The position numbers and the translations under genes were made by a program. A stretch of 64,000 nucleotides of DNA from Photobacterium profundum SS9. Lineage in GTDB: Bacteria > Pseudomonadota > Gammaproteobacteria > Enterobacterales > Vibrionaceae. Below the pieces are notes generated by a model. The model saw only the letters and a program-made list of their open reading frames with translations. It was not told the DNA's origin and did not search any database. Shown here piece by piece: positions 9,932-20,926 of this stretch (position 1 is its first letter; each line of letters starts with the position of its first letter). Location of the stretch: contig NC_006370.1 in the NCBI RefSeq assembly GCF_000196255.1, positions 90,131 to 154,130 of the forward strand, given 5' to 3'.

Positions 9932-11491
9932 ATGAAAACACTCAAGAGTAAATTAGCAATTGCGTTAATTGCCGCAGGCTTAAGTTTCAATATCGCCGCC
10001 GCTGAGATTAAAGTGGGTTACGCCGCTGATCCGGTTTCGATGGATCCCCATGAGCAGCTATCTGGTGGTACGCTGCAAATGTCTCATATGGTTTTTGACC
10101 CTCTTGTGCGTTTTACTCAAGATTTGGAGTTTGAGCCTCGTCTAGCTGAAAGCTGGAAGCGTATTGATGACAATACGTTCCGCTTTACACTGCGTAAAGG
10201 GGTGAAATTCCACTCTGGTAATACGTTAACTGCTGATGACGTGGTTTGGACATTTAACCGTCTTAAATCATCACCCGATTTCAAAGCAATCTTCGAACCG
10301 TATACCGCAATGAAAAAAGTGGATGACTATACGGTTGAACTGATTTCAAAAGGTCCTTACCCGCTAGTGCTTCAAACTGCGACTTATATCTTCCCTATGG
10401 ATAGCAAGTTCTACTCGGGTAAAACCGCAGATGGCCAAGATAAATCACTGCTTGTGAAGCACGGTAATTCTTTTGCATCGACCCATATTTCGGGTACTGG
10501 TCCTTTTATTGTAACCTCGCGTGAACAAGGGGTGCAGGTTGTTTTTGAACGCTTTAAAGATTACTGGGATACCGAATCGAAAGGTAATGTTGATAAGCTA
10601 ACGTTAATTCCAATCAAAGAAGATGCAACTCGTGTAGCAGCATTGTTGTCGGGTGGTGTTGATATGATTGCTCCCGTTGCACCTAACGATCATAAGCGTG
10701 TAGAAAAAGCTGATGGTATCAATCTTGTTACGCTGCCCGGCACACGTATTATCACGTTCCAGATGAACCAAACCAGCAATGAAGCACTAAAAGATGTACG
10801 CGTTCGCCAGGCGATTGTTCATGCAATTAATAACGAAGGCATCGTGAAGAAAATAATGAAAGACTTTGCCACAGCTGCGGGTCAGCAAGGTCCTGCTGGA
10901 TATTCGGGGTATGAGGCAGACCTTGTTCCTCGTTACGATCTGAAAAAAGCCAAAGAGCTTATGAAGGAAGCAGGCTACGAGAACGGCTTTAACCTCTCCA
11001 TGATGGCACCAAATAACCGTTATGTTAACGATGCAAAAGTTGCCCAAGCGGCAGCGGCAATGTTATCTAAAATCGGTATTAAAGTGGATCTGAAAACATT
11101 GCCTAAAGCGCAATACTGGCCTGAGTTCGATCTGTGTTCAGCAGATATGATGATGATTGGTTGGCACTCAGATACTGAAGATTCAGCAAACTTCTCTGAA
11201 TTCTTAACCATGACACGTGATGAGAAAACAGGGAAAGGCCAATACAACTGTGGTTATTACTCAAACCCAGAGGTGGATAAATTGGTTAATGCATCTAACG
11301 TAGAAACGGATCCGGCTAAACGCAGTAAAATGCTGCAAACCGTAGAAGCCACGTTATACAACGATGCGGCATTTGTGCCTCTTCACTGGCAAAACCTAGC
11401 ATGGGGTGCTAAATCTAACGTTCATATTAAACCGATTGTGAACGCGATGAATTACCCATACTTTGGCGATCTCGTGGTTGATGAAAAGTAA
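9932..11491 (+). CDS. Periplasmic solute-binding protein, SBP_bac_5 family (DppA/OppA-like)
   Basis: Captures the transported solute in the periplasm and delivers it to the permeases. 519 residues with a classic signal peptide (KSKLAIALIAAGLSFNIAAA, cleavage before EIKVGY), then the family hallmark AESWKRIDDNTFRFTLRKGVKFHSG near residues 70-95. The length fits the dipeptide/oligopeptide class. AAAGGAG lies seven bases before ATG 9932. A hairpin terminator follows the gene while the permeases continue beyond it, which would let the binding protein be made in excess. The ligand cannot be assigned from sequence. Confidence 0.93.
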   Translation: MKTLKSKLAIALIAAGLSFNIAAAEIKVGYAADPVSMDPHEQLSGGTLQMSHMVFDPLVRFTQDLEFEPRLAESWKRIDDNTFRFTLRKGVKFHSGNTLTADDVVWTFNRLKSSPDFKAIFEPYTAMKKVDDYTVELISKGPYPLVLQTATYIFPMDSKFYSGKTADGQDKSLLVKHGNSFASTHISGTGPFIVTSREQGVQVVFERFKDYWDTESKGNVDKLTLIPIKEDATRVAALLSGGVDMIAPVAPNDHKRVEKADGINLVTLPGTRIITFQMNQTSNEALKDVRVRQAIVHAINNEGIVKKIMKDFATAAGQQGPAGYSGYEADLVPRYDLKKAKELMKEAGYENGFNLSMMAPNNRYVNDAKVAQAAAAMLSKIGIKVDLKTLPKAQYWPEFDLCSADMMMIGWHSDTEDSANFSEFLTMTRDEKTGKGQYNCGYYSNPEVDKLVNASNVETDPAKRSKMLQTVEATLYNDAAFVPLHWQNLAWGAKSNVHIKPIVNAMNYPYFGDLVVDEK

Positions 11492-11520
11492 ATTTTCGAT
11501 AAATAGTAATATGTAGTACC

Positions 11521-11551
11521 AGTGCCGAAGTATTCACTTCGGCACTTTTTA
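11521..11551 (+). terminator. Hairpin between binding-protein and permease genes (likely partial terminator)
   Basis: Perfect 11-bp stem AGTGCCGAAGT/ACTTCGGCACT with an ATTC loop followed by TTTTT, inside the operon. It probably attenuates permease expression relative to the binding protein. Confidence 0.85.
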
Positions 11552-11573
11552 AGGATGATAGAAGGGGCAGGGA

Positions 11574-12551
11574 ATGTTTTCGTTTCTGGTCAAGCGCCTG
11601 TTTCAGGCACTGATAGTGATGTTTGTGATCAGTTTGGTGGCTTTTGCCATTCAGGATAACCTTGGCGACCCACTGCGAGAGCTGGTGGGGCAGTCTGTAT
11701 CAGAAGCTGAACGTCAACAATTACGCGATGAACTTGGTCTTAATGATCCGTTTGCGACTAAATATAGCCGTTTTATTGTTAACGCGGTTCAAGGTGATTT
11801 AGGCACATCGTATTTCTTTAAGCGCCCAGCTGCAGAAGTGATTCTGGACAAGCTAGTGGCAACACTTGAGCTGGTGTTCGGCGCCACGCTCATCATTATT
11901 GTGGTGTCGATACCACTCGGGGTCTATTCCGCTATCCACCCCAATAGCACATTTACCAGAATCGTGATGACTTTAAGCAGTGTCGGTATTTCGGTGCCTG
12001 TCTTTTTAACCGCGATCATGTTGATGTATGTCTTTTCCATTGAGTTGGGTTGGCTACCCTCATTTGGCCGTGGTGAAACCTATAACCTATTAGGCTGGGA
12101 GTCGGGCTATTTCACTATCGATGGTCTTAAGCACTTAGTGCTGCCTTGTGTCGCGCTTGCTTCTATTATGTTGCCGCTTTTTATTCGCTTGGTGCGTTCA
12201 GAAATGCTAGAAGCGTTAAGCTCTGAATACATTAAGTTTGCCCGCGCAAAAGGTTTATCCAGCCGTAAGATTTATTATCAACACGCATTGAAAAATACCA
12301 TGCTGCCAGTACTGACTGTGGGTGGGGTTCAAATTGGTACTATGGTGGCCTACACCATTTTGACTGAAACCGTATTCCAGTGGCCGGGTACGGGCTTATT
12401 GTTCCTTGATGCGATTAACCGGGTTGATACCCCGCTAATTACAGCATACGTCATTTTTGTGGGTTTAATTTTTGTGGTAACCAATACCATTGTTGACCTG
12501 CTATATGGCTTGGTTAACCCGACCATTAATCTAACAGGCAAAGGGGAGTAA
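11574..12551 (+). CDS. ABC importer permease 1 (DppB/GsiC family)
   Basis: Inner-membrane permease of 325 residues with about six membrane helices. It carries the DppB-type N-terminal helix (FLVKRLFQALIVMFVISLVAFAI region), the GDLGTSYF motif near residue 80 and the cytoplasmic EAA-type loop (ARAKGLSSRKIYYQHALKN) that docks on the ATPase. It begins 23 bases after the inter-gene hairpin with an AGGGGCAGGGA ribosome site and lies three bases before permease 2. Confidence 0.93.
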   Translation: MFSFLVKRLFQALIVMFVISLVAFAIQDNLGDPLRELVGQSVSEAERQQLRDELGLNDPFATKYSRFIVNAVQGDLGTSYFFKRPAAEVILDKLVATLELVFGATLIIIVVSIPLGVYSAIHPNSTFTRIVMTLSSVGISVPVFLTAIMLMYVFSIELGWLPSFGRGETYNLLGWESGYFTIDGLKHLVLPCVALASIMLPLFIRLVRSEMLEALSSEYIKFARAKGLSSRKIYYQHALKNTMLPVLTVGGVQIGTMVAYTILTETVFQWPGTGLLFLDAINRVDTPLITAYVIFVGLIFVVTNTIVDLLYGLVNPTINLTGKGE

Positions 12552-12554
12552 GTT

Positions 12555-13496
12555 ATGAATACAACAACAGTTGCCACTCCAAGCCGTTGGGAGCGTTTTA
12601 AAAATTCAGATATCGTGTACTACTTCTTAAAAGATAAAGTCGCGATGTTCAGCTTTGCTATTTTCCTTACTTTTGTGACGGCTTCAGTATTCGCACCGTT
12701 GATCTCGCCAACCGACCCTTATGATTTGTCGGCGATTGACATCATGGATTCTGAGCTACCACCGTCTTGGATGGAAGAGGGTGATAGCCGCTTTCTGTTA
12801 GGTACGGATGATCAGGGGCGAGATATTTTTTCTACCATTCTTTATGGTTCTCGCTTATCGCTAACCATTGGTCTATTAGCTGTTGGCCTTCAGTTACTTC
12901 TGGGTGTGACTATTGGTTTAAGTGCGGGTTACTTTGGTGGTCGCATCGATAGCTTTTTGATGCGTTTTGCTGATGTGCAGCTTTCGTTCTCAACCATGAT
13001 GGTTGCCATTATTGTGTCGGCGATTTTCCGAACGGCATTAGGTGCTGAATTGTTCAGCCAATATGCGGTGATCATGCTGGTGGTGATTATCGGTGTGGCT
13101 GAATGGCCGCAGTATGCACGTACTGTGCGTGCATCAGTATTGGCCGAGAAGAAGAAAGAGTATGTTGAAGCTGCGCGTGTAATGGGGTTCCGTTCGCTAC
13201 GTATCATGTTCCGCCATATTTTACCTAACTGTTTGTCACCTATCTTGGTTATTTCAACAGTACAAGTCGCGAATGCGATTATGTCAGAAGCGGCATTATC
13301 CTTCTTAGGTTTAGGCTTACCGGTTGATCAACCGTCATTGGGCTCTTTGATCAGTATTGGTTTTAATTACATCTTCTCTGGTTCTTGGTGGATCACAGCA
13401 TTCCCTGGTATCGTTTTAATCTCGCTGGTATTGGTGATTAACTTACTGGGGGATTGGTTGCGTGATGTATTTAACCCGAAGCTGTATAAAGGATAA
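12555..13496 (+). CDS. ABC importer permease 2 (DppC/GsiD family)
   Basis: Second inner-membrane permease, 313 residues. The N-terminal helix is followed by the DppC-type segment LGTDDQGRDIFSTILYGSR, several membrane helices, and the EAA loop AARVMGFRSLRIMFRHILPN that contacts the ATPase. AGGGGAGTAAGTT precedes ATG 12555. The reading frame ends inside a 7-bp tandem repeat, and an intrinsic terminator closes the operon. Confidence 0.93.
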   Translation: MNTTTVATPSRWERFKNSDIVYYFLKDKVAMFSFAIFLTFVTASVFAPLISPTDPYDLSAIDIMDSELPPSWMEEGDSRFLLGTDDQGRDIFSTILYGSRLSLTIGLLAVGLQLLLGVTIGLSAGYFGGRIDSFLMRFADVQLSFSTMMVAIIVSAIFRTALGAELFSQYAVIMLVVIIGVAEWPQYARTVRASVLAEKKKEYVEAARVMGFRSLRIMFRHILPNCLSPILVISTVQVANAIMSEAALSFLGLGLPVDQPSLGSLISIGFNYIFSGSWWITAFPGIVLISLVLVINLLGDWLRDVFNPKLYKG

Positions 13497-13513
13497 AGGA
13501 TAAAGGATAAAGG
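13487..13513 (+). repeat. 7-bp tandem repeat (TAAAGGA) at the permease stop codon
   Basis: Nearly four copies of TAAAGGA, with the permease stop codon TAA at 13494-13496 inside. Because 7 is not a multiple of 3, but a stop occurs in the second unit, slippage here would change little of the protein. Confidence 0.8.
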
Positions 13514-13535
13514 CTAACGTCTGACGTTACTGAAC

Positions 13536-13565
13536 AAAAAAGGTGATCTTCGGGTCACCTTTTTT
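13536..13565 (+). terminator. Intrinsic terminator of the ABC importer operon
   Basis: AAAAAAGGTGA/TCACCTTTTTT stem closed through a C-G pair by a TTCG tetraloop, with a T run. Confidence 0.93.
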
Positions 13566-13712
13566 ATGACTTGAAGCTGGTTCTTTAAGCAGTAAGTGGT
13601 TGTTAATAGAGTTATTTTGTTCGTAAAATAAACACTTGAACAAGAAGTTGAAAACTTTGCGTTATTGCCACTAGCAATTCTCTGCCAGCGGTATACAATA
13701 ATCAGCACATCT

Positions 13713-13789
<77 letters not shown>

Positions 13790-13796
13790 GATTTAG

Positions 13797-13827
13797 AAAA
13801 AGCCTCGCATTTATGCGAGGCTTTTTT
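13797..13827 (+). terminator. Intrinsic terminator after tRNA-Trp
   Basis: GCCTCGC/GCGAGGC stem with ATTTAT loop, A-run before and T6 after. Confidence 0.93.
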
Positions 13828-13875
13828 GTTGGTATCAAAAAGTAGTTTTCCGCGTGATAACGCTTTTCAGCAGCT

Positions 13876-14259
13876 TTAACTTTTCATCATCAACTGGTAG
13901 CCAATAAAGCATGCTGTAATACTCAATGCGACATTCAGTAGGATGTTCAGCCCCGCTTTTATGAACTCACCGTGCTGCATTAAAATGACGTTATCCATCG
14001 AGAACGTAGAAAAGGTAGTCAGCGCACCAAGAAAGCCCAAGCCGATAATCGGACGCCATGGTCCAGCTTCAATTAACCCTTGGTTAAGCGAAGACATTAA
14101 AATGCCCATCAGCAACGAACCAATGACATTGACGGTTAACGTACCGTATGGGAATCCGCGCCCTAAAAGTACAACACAAAGTTCTGAAATCAAGTAGCGC
14201 GAGCAGGCTCCGAAGGCTCCCCCGAGGGCGATAAAGCCCAATAATGTGAATTGACTCAT
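13876..14259 (-). CDS. crcB: Fluoride ion channel CrcB (Fluc)
   Basis: Dual-topology inner-membrane channel that exports fluoride. 127 residues, four membrane helices, with the family signatures GGAFGACSRY (residues about 13-22), GTLTVNVIGSLLMG and GFLGALTTFSTFS; the last carries the Phe box and Na-site threonines. Length is standard. Faces away from the insertion sequence; no fluoride riboswitch is evident upstream, where the gap holds a dispersed repeat instead. Confidence 0.96.
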   Translation of the reverse strand: MSQFTLLGFIALGGAFGACSRYLISELCVVLLGRGFPYGTLTVNVIGSLLMGILMSSLNQGLIEAGPWRPIIGLGFLGALTTFSTFSMDNVILMQHGEFIKAGLNILLNVALSITACFIGYQLMMKS

Positions 14260-14290
14260 TGGTATCTCATTTAAAATGAAAGAATTGATA

Positions 14291-14357
14291 TATACCCAAG
14301 TTACCTCAAGCTGCTCGTTTCAGCGAGAATCCTGCATCTTGAGGTGACTTGGGTATA
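14291..14357. repeat. Dispersed inverted-repeat element, 67-bp internally deleted copy
   Basis: Ends TATACCCAAGTTACCTCAAG and CTTGAGGTGACTTGGGTATA are inverted repeats of one another with one mismatch. The interior CTCGTTTCAGCGAGAAT matches the reverse complement of the right end of the element at 60747-61012, and the part after GAAT matches its left end. The copy thus reads as that element with its middle removed. It lies between crcB and the IS. Confidence 0.88.
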
Positions 14358-14454
14358 CTAATACCATAATTAGATTTAATTATTCATTCGTATATCGTTT
14401 CAAAATTGAAATCACTGTTTCCTGTGCAATATATTTTTTTAATTGCGACATACT

Positions 14455-14479
14455 TGCTATAGCCATAGGTATCTACACA
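14455..14479 (+). repeat. IS left terminal inverted repeat
   Basis: 25 bases, the exact reverse complement of 15848-15872. Confidence 0.95.
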
Positions 14480-14573
14480 AAATGGTTACAAATTAACCAA
14501 TCGGCCAAGAGAAGGGAACTGATCTAAGGATCAACGATCAAGAGAGTTAACTTTCATTTCATTAGTATTGACG

Positions 14574-15854
14574 ATGACTCTTTTTGAACAACATCAATTA
14601 CCCTGTATCCTTGAATCAAGATTATCTAAGCGTTATCAGACCCTTATAATGGAACACATGACAGTTAATTCTAGCAATGCACCAGGTGTAAAATCTCTTC
14701 GCCACCACACACAATCATGGGCATCGACACAAGCAACATGGCGTTTTTATCATAATGAGGATGTGACTTTTCCTATGCTAAGTGGCCCGATGCTGGGTCT
14801 TGCTCGTTCTGGTGTGAAAGAAAGTCAAAGTCGATATGTATTAATGGCTCATGATTGGTGCCATATCAATTTCGCTAAACATCATAGTAAGTTAGATAAA
14901 ACTAAGATGTCACACGCTCTCGATGTTGGCTACGAACTGCAAGCGTCTTTATTGGTAGACGCAAATACTGGCGCACCCATTGCTCCAGCAGGTCTTAACT
15001 TACTGACAAGCAACGGTATTTATCAATGCCGAAGCCAAGAGTTACAACCCAAGCAAAGTCACCTAGATTCACTCTTTGACAGCATTCATTGGCAAGAACA
15101 ATTAGATTTAGACAAGCCCCTGGTGCATGTTGTTGATAGAGAAGCAGATTCAGCGAAAGACTTAAGACGTTTAGGCTCAGTTCACTGGCTAACTCGAACT
15201 AAAAAAGGCTCAACGTTCCGTCACGAAGGTCAGTTTAAAACGGCTGAAATCATCAGTCGAACAATCTCCCCAGACTTGAAAGGTGTTATTTCTCTTCGAG
15301 GTAAAGAGGGCTATTTGTTTGTTGGTGAAACGACTGTTGAGTTACACCGGAAATCAGAAAAGCTCGCGTCAGCGGCGCCCACCTGTCGCTTTGTTATGAG
15401 CCTAGTCACGGATGATGAAGGTAAAGAGCTAGCAAGATGGTATCTGCTGTCTAACGTGTTGGATGTTGATGCAACAGAGATCGCAACGTGGTATTGCCAT
15501 CGCTGGAATATTGAATCTTGGTTTAAGTTATTGAAGTCAGATGGTCATCAGTTAGAAAAATGGCAGCAAACTACTGCGGAGTCAATATTAAAGCGTCTGA
15601 TCACAGCCAGTGTTGCAACGACGTTGATATTTAAGCTTTATTCGGACAGCTCGGATGAAGCTAATGAATTTAAAGGTTTTTTGGTTAAGCTGAGTGGTCG
15701 TTTAACTAAGCGAACAAAGCCTGTCACTCAGCCATCACTGCTTGCGGGACTATGGGTTTTCCTACAAATGTGTGAAGTACTAGATACCTACACCATGGAT
15801 GAGATAAACGCGATGAGGCAAATAGCCAGTTCGTTTTTTGCTCAATCTGTGTAG
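14574..15854 (+). CDS. IS4-family transposase
   Basis: DDE transposase of 426 residues catalysing excision and insertion of this element. The hallmark Y-(2)-R-(3)-E-(6)-K signature is intact as YCHRWNIESWFKLLK near residues 305-320, giving the catalytic Glu. Candidate catalytic Asp residues lie in LMAHDWC (about residue 105) and VVDREADS (about 190). Start ATG 14574 is chosen over an in-frame TTG at 14568. The frame is undamaged, so the element may still be active. Three GATC sites lie within 19 bases (14521-14539) just upstream of the gene. Confidence 0.95.
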   Translation: MTLFEQHQLPCILESRLSKRYQTLIMEHMTVNSSNAPGVKSLRHHTQSWASTQATWRFYHNEDVTFPMLSGPMLGLARSGVKESQSRYVLMAHDWCHINFAKHHSKLDKTKMSHALDVGYELQASLLVDANTGAPIAPAGLNLLTSNGIYQCRSQELQPKQSHLDSLFDSIHWQEQLDLDKPLVHVVDREADSAKDLRRLGSVHWLTRTKKGSTFRHEGQFKTAEIISRTISPDLKGVISLRGKEGYLFVGETTVELHRKSEKLASAAPTCRFVMSLVTDDEGKELARWYLLSNVLDVDATEIATWYCHRWNIESWFKLLKSDGHQLEKWQQTTAESILKRLITASVATTLIFKLYSDSSDEANEFKGFLVKLSGRLTKRTKPVTQPSLLAGLWVFLQMCEVLDTYTMDEINAMRQIASSFFAQSV

Positions 15855-15872
15855 ATACCTATGGCTATAGCA
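15848..15872 (-). repeat. IS right terminal inverted repeat
   Basis: 25 bases, the exact reverse complement of 14455-14479; it contains the transposase stop codon. Confidence 0.95.
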
Positions 15873-15926
15873 GCAATATAACCATCGTTAAGTATTACGA
15901 ATTGTTTTTCTTTGGGAGGCAACATC

Positions 15927-16349
15927 ATGGCACTTTACCAAACTATTTTATTATCAGTAAATCCTGATGATATCGATGCACACAAGTTAATGATTAAGGC
16001 TGGGGTAGTGGCAGAACAAAATAATGCCGAGCTGCATATTGTGTACGTTGAACCTGGTATTGGTAATGTTAGCTATATGGATGTTGAATTGGGGCTGGAA
16101 GAGAGCCATAACGATCTAGAGCTTAAACGCATGAGCCAGCTTTCAGCCTTGTCAAAGCAATCCCCTTATCCAGTACGTGCCGTGCATATTGCGGATGGCG
16201 GTGTTGCTAACCATGTGATCGAGCTGGCAGAAAAAATCAGAGCCAACTTAGTGATAATGGGTTATCACAAAAATCGTTTTCACTGGTGTAATGACATTAG
16301 CCATGAAGTCGCCCAAAAATTGAAATGTGACGTCATGATTTTACAGTAG
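15927..16349 (+). CDS. Universal stress protein, UspA-like
   Basis: Small cytoplasmic stress protein of 140 residues with the Usp alpha/beta fold: strand YQTILLSVNPDD, helix, LHIVYVEPG, and a C-terminal ANLVIMGYHKNRFHW segment in the place where UspA has VVCGHHQDFW. The G-2x-G-9x-G(S/T) ATP-binding loop of the UspFG type is absent, placing it with non-ATP-binding UspA relatives. It is distinct from the closer UspA at 37781-38203. The start is ATG 15927 behind GGGAGG; the MGGNI extension upstream lies over the ribosome site. The IS sits immediately upstream, so its promoter may be partly IS-derived. Confidence 0.88.
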   Translation: MALYQTILLSVNPDDIDAHKLMIKAGVVAEQNNAELHIVYVEPGIGNVSYMDVELGLEESHNDLELKRMSQLSALSKQSPYPVRAVHIADGGVANHVIELAEKIRANLVIMGYHKNRFHWCNDISHEVAQKLKCDVMILQ

Positions 16350-16456
16350 TGTTTATTGGTCCTGGTTAAATAACGTACAAAATAATGCTGGGACAGTATA
16401 TTTATGCCGGATCCGAATTTTTACCGCTACTTCATCACTTTTTAGGTTTTGTGGTT

Positions 16457-16485
16457 GCTGTGATTTGTTCCCTTCCCTATACTTC
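16457..16485 (+). promoter_or_regulatory. sigma70 promoter of the thi operon
   Basis: TTGCTG (16457-16462), a 17-base spacer and TATACT (16480-16485) place the transcript start near 16492, just before the riboswitch. Confidence 0.72.
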
Positions 16486-16494
16486 CATTTGAAA

Positions 16495-16575
16495 CTTGTC
16501 GGAGTGCCACATGGCTGAGACCGTATTACGGGATCCGTTGAACCTGATCAGGCTAATACCTGCGAAGGGAACAAG
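16495..16575 (+). promoter_or_regulatory. TPP riboswitch (THI element)
   Basis: Contains the conserved pyrimidine-sensing GGCTGAGA and the CCTGATCAGGCTAATACCTG plus CGAAGGGAACAAG blocks. P1 is CTTGT/ACAAG. It senses thiamine pyrophosphate and represses the downstream operon. No strong terminator is visible in the 150-base leader before thiC, so translational control at thiC is more likely than attenuation (inference). Confidence 0.96.
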
Positions 16576-16640
16576 AGAAAATCTTCTGCCTAACTGTATT
16601 GATAGAAATATTATTTATACTTAGTTAGCGCATCAGATAA

Positions 16641-18646
<2,006 letters not shown>

Positions 18647-18647
<1 letters not shown>

Positions 18648-19918
18648 TGAGTTCTTTATGTTTACCTGATCATTTAACGCCACTACTGATGCATGTTGAA
18701 CCACTGCTTGCCAATGCTGATCAATATCAGCTTGGCAACACCGTTAGTGTTAGCGTGAGTGAATCGGGTGTTGTAGACATTAAGATTGAAGAGCGTCAGC
18801 TCAGCCTGATTTTTAATCAGGCTGAAGCTGATTTCTCAGGATTCAAAATATTGGATCAATGGTATGCCCCGTACCCCAGCGTTAGGGAGATGCAAGTAAA
18901 GGTCGAGCAAGACAGTCGCGTGATTGTATGTGGCCTTCCTACTGAAAAAGGCTGTGTTGATATTTGGCATCACAATGGCGAAGCACGTGCTGTTTACTGC
19001 CATCATGCTGGAGCAGGAGAGCCGCAACGTGCAATGTTACTTTGCGCATTAGCCTTAGATTACCCTTTGGAAGATGCCGTGACATTAGCGCGTGCTCATG
19101 CGCGTGGATACCAAAGCTCTCACCAAGATGGTCACGGTGAAGTTAGCTGGCCAGTATCTCGTGAGTTGTTTCCACGTCCGTTAACGGCGAATCATCCCGA
19201 AGTGGATGTGCTTGGTTGGCAGAGTAAAGAAGTGGCGGTAGAACCCTTTTGTGCCACCGATGCACAGCAGTTGGCGTTGTACCCGGTGGTTGATACGGCT
19301 GAGTGGGTCGATCGTCTACTTGAACTTGGGGTAAAAACCACGCAATTACGAATTAAAAACTCGCAAGATCCACAGCTTGAAACTCAGGTGCAGCAAATTA
19401 TTGCTGCTGGTAACCAGTACCAAGCACAAGTATTTGTGAATGACTACTGGCAACTGGCAATTAAGCACCAAGCATACGGTGTTCACCTTGGGCAGGAAGA
19501 TCTTGAAACGGCAGATTTAGTGGCGATTCAGCAAGCAGGTTTGCGAATTGGCTTGTCGACGCATGGTTATTACGAAATCTTGCGTGCCGTTGAATTTTCA
19601 CCAAGTTATATCGCACTGGGTCATATCTTCCCTACCACGACTAAAGAAATGCCATCAAAACCGCAAGGGTTGAACCGTTTGGCGTTATACCAAAAGTTAA
19701 TTGGCGATACATTTCCAACCGTTGCAATTGGCGGGATTGATTTACCTCGAGCTGAAAAAGTGTGGCGTACAGGGGTTAGTAGTGTTGCTGTGGTACGTGC
19801 AATTACCGAGGCGAGTGATCCTGCTATGGCGGTTGATGCATTTAATCAGTTATTAGTACGTCCTGAATTTCCTGACGCGATTAACGAGAAGATAACGGAT
19901 CGTATTGATGCTGACTGA
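18647..19918 (+). CDS. thiE: Thiamine phosphate synthase ThiE with N-terminal degenerate ThiD-like extension
   Basis: Joins HMP-PP and thiazole phosphate to give thiamine phosphate. The ThiE domain occupies about residues 210-410 with [50 protein letters not shown] and VAIGGI, all normal. The first 205 residues are extra compared with stand-alone ThiE (about 210). Their end, [16 protein letters not shown]...[34 protein letters not shown], resembles the C-terminal lobe of ThiD (HMP-P kinase), but the catalytic GTGC-type anion hole reads HAGAGEP. I infer a decayed ThiD fusion. Translationally coupled to thiC (TAATG) and overlaps thiF. Confidence 0.95.
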
Positions 19919-20681
19919 TCAAGAGTTTTTACGCTATAACCGCCAAGTTATGTTGCCAGAAATCGGAGAGGTTGGGCAACAAGCCTTATCTCAAGCACAC
20001 GTATTGCTTGTCGGTGCTGGTGGATTAGGCTCTGCGGCCGCGCTTTATCTTGCGGGGGCAGGGGTCGGTAATATTGTGATTGCCGATGATGACGAGGTGG
20101 ATAGCTCAAACTTACAGCGTCAGGTTATTTACCGTGATGCCGACCAAGGTAAAAGCAAAGCCAAGATGGCAGCAGCGCACCTTCAGGCCCTAAACCCTTA
20201 TATCAAAGTTAGAGCGGTTCAGGCGCGATTGGCTGATCAGCGGTTAGCCATTGAAGTGGCACTGGCAGATATTGTGTTGGATTGCTCTGATAACTTGCCA
20301 ACGCGTCATGCGGTTAATCAAGCGTGCGTTAAAGCAAAAAAGCCCTTGATATCAGGGGCTGCTATTCGTTGGCAAGGTCAGTTAATGGCATTTGATAATC
20401 GTTCTGGAGCAGGACCGTGTTACCACTGTTTATTTCCGAATCAGCTAGATGCAGCGCAAGAGCCTCAAAATTGCAGTAACTCAGGTATTGCTGGCCCAGT
20501 GGTTGGCATGATGGGGACGATGCAAGCTTTAGAAACGATTAAATGTATCACCGGTGCAGGTAGTGTGGCCTTTGCCGCTCTGCAACAATTTGATGGATTA
20601 ACCATGGCTTGGCAGCGATTTAATATTGCTGCTGATCCACAGTGTCCAGTGTGCCGCCAGCACAATGACAACGGAGAGTAA
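19908..20681 (+). CDS. thiF: Sulfur-carrier adenylyltransferase ThiF
   Basis: E1-like enzyme that adenylates the ThiS C-terminus for sulfur transfer. 257 residues. Nucleotide-binding [19 protein letters not shown], the adenylation segment [13 protein letters not shown], the [10 protein letters not shown] loop, and two zinc-binding pairs CYHC and CPVC are all present. Start ATG 19908 lies inside the end of thiE (11-base overlap), which suggests translational coupling. Confidence 0.96.
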   Translation: MLTDQEFLRYNRQVMLPEIGEVGQQALSQAHVLLVGAGGLGSAAALYLAGAGVGNIVIADDDEVDSSNLQRQVIYRDADQGKSKAKMAAAHLQALNPYIKVRAVQARLADQRLAIEVALADIVLDCSDNLPTRHAVNQACVKAKKPLISGAAIRWQGQLMAFDNRSGAGPCYHCLFPNQLDAAQEPQNCSNSGIAGPVVGMMGTMQALETIKCITGAGSVAFAALQQFDGLTMAWQRFNIAADPQCPVCRQHNDNGE

Positions 20682-20688
20682 GTCGCTA

Positions 20689-20925
20689 ATGACAACCCAT
20701 ACCGATACCCCAACCGATGTAATGATCCAAGTTTTGGTCAATGATAAACCTATCGAGTGTTCATTAGATTTAAACCTTGAAGCGCTACTTACTGAATTAG
20801 ATATGCCCTTACAAGCAACAGCCGTTGCGCTTAATGACGATATTGTTGCGCGCAGTCAATGGGGTAGCACGATATTGAGTGCTGGTGATCGTATTGCTTT
20901 ATTTCAAGCTATAGCTGGAGGCTAA
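20689..20925 (+). CDS. thiS: Sulfur carrier protein ThiS
   Basis: Ubiquitin-fold sulfur carrier for thiazole formation, ending in the essential Gly-Gly (FQAIAGG). 78 residues from ATG 20689, which has a GGAGAG ribosome site. The usual 66-residue ThiS begins at the second Met, 20722 ([10 protein letters not shown]), so the extra 11 polar residues may be real or the internal start may be used. Seven bases after thiF, one base before thiG. Confidence 0.95.
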   Translation: MTTHTDTPTDVMIQVLVNDKPIECSLDLNLEALLTELDMPLQATAVALNDDIVARSQWGSTILSAGDRIALFQAIAGG

Positions 20926-20926
20926 A

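Larger units (their letters stand above)
14455..15872 (+). mobile_element. IS4-family insertion sequence (1418 bp)
   Basis: Bounded by perfect 25-bp inverted repeats at 14455-14479 (TGCTATAGCCATAGG...) and 15848-15872, enclosing one intact transposase gene. The transposase stop codon lies inside the right repeat, as is common for compact IS. No flush target duplication is seen, so the insertion is old, rearranged, or its exact ends differ slightly. It sits between crcB and a UspA-like gene without breaking either. Confidence 0.93.

Noticed and set aside
14260..14290. Fluoride riboswitch upstream of crcB.
   Set aside because: Upstream of ATG 14259 there are only about 30 bases before the dispersed repeat, and nothing matches the GGNGAUGG...-type motif.
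14426..15880. GCAATATA at 14426-14433 and 15873-15880 as a target duplication of the IS.
   Set aside because: The right copy is flush with the inverted repeat but the left copy is 21 bases outside it, so it is most likely chance in AT-rich DNA.
16467..16574. TTGTTCCCTTC at 16467-16477 is exactly complementary to the 3' end of the TPP riboswitch (16564-16574), suggesting an anti-riboswitch arm.
   Set aside because: The upstream copy lies in the spacer of the likely thi promoter (-35 16457, -10 16480), so it is not transcribed with the riboswitch.
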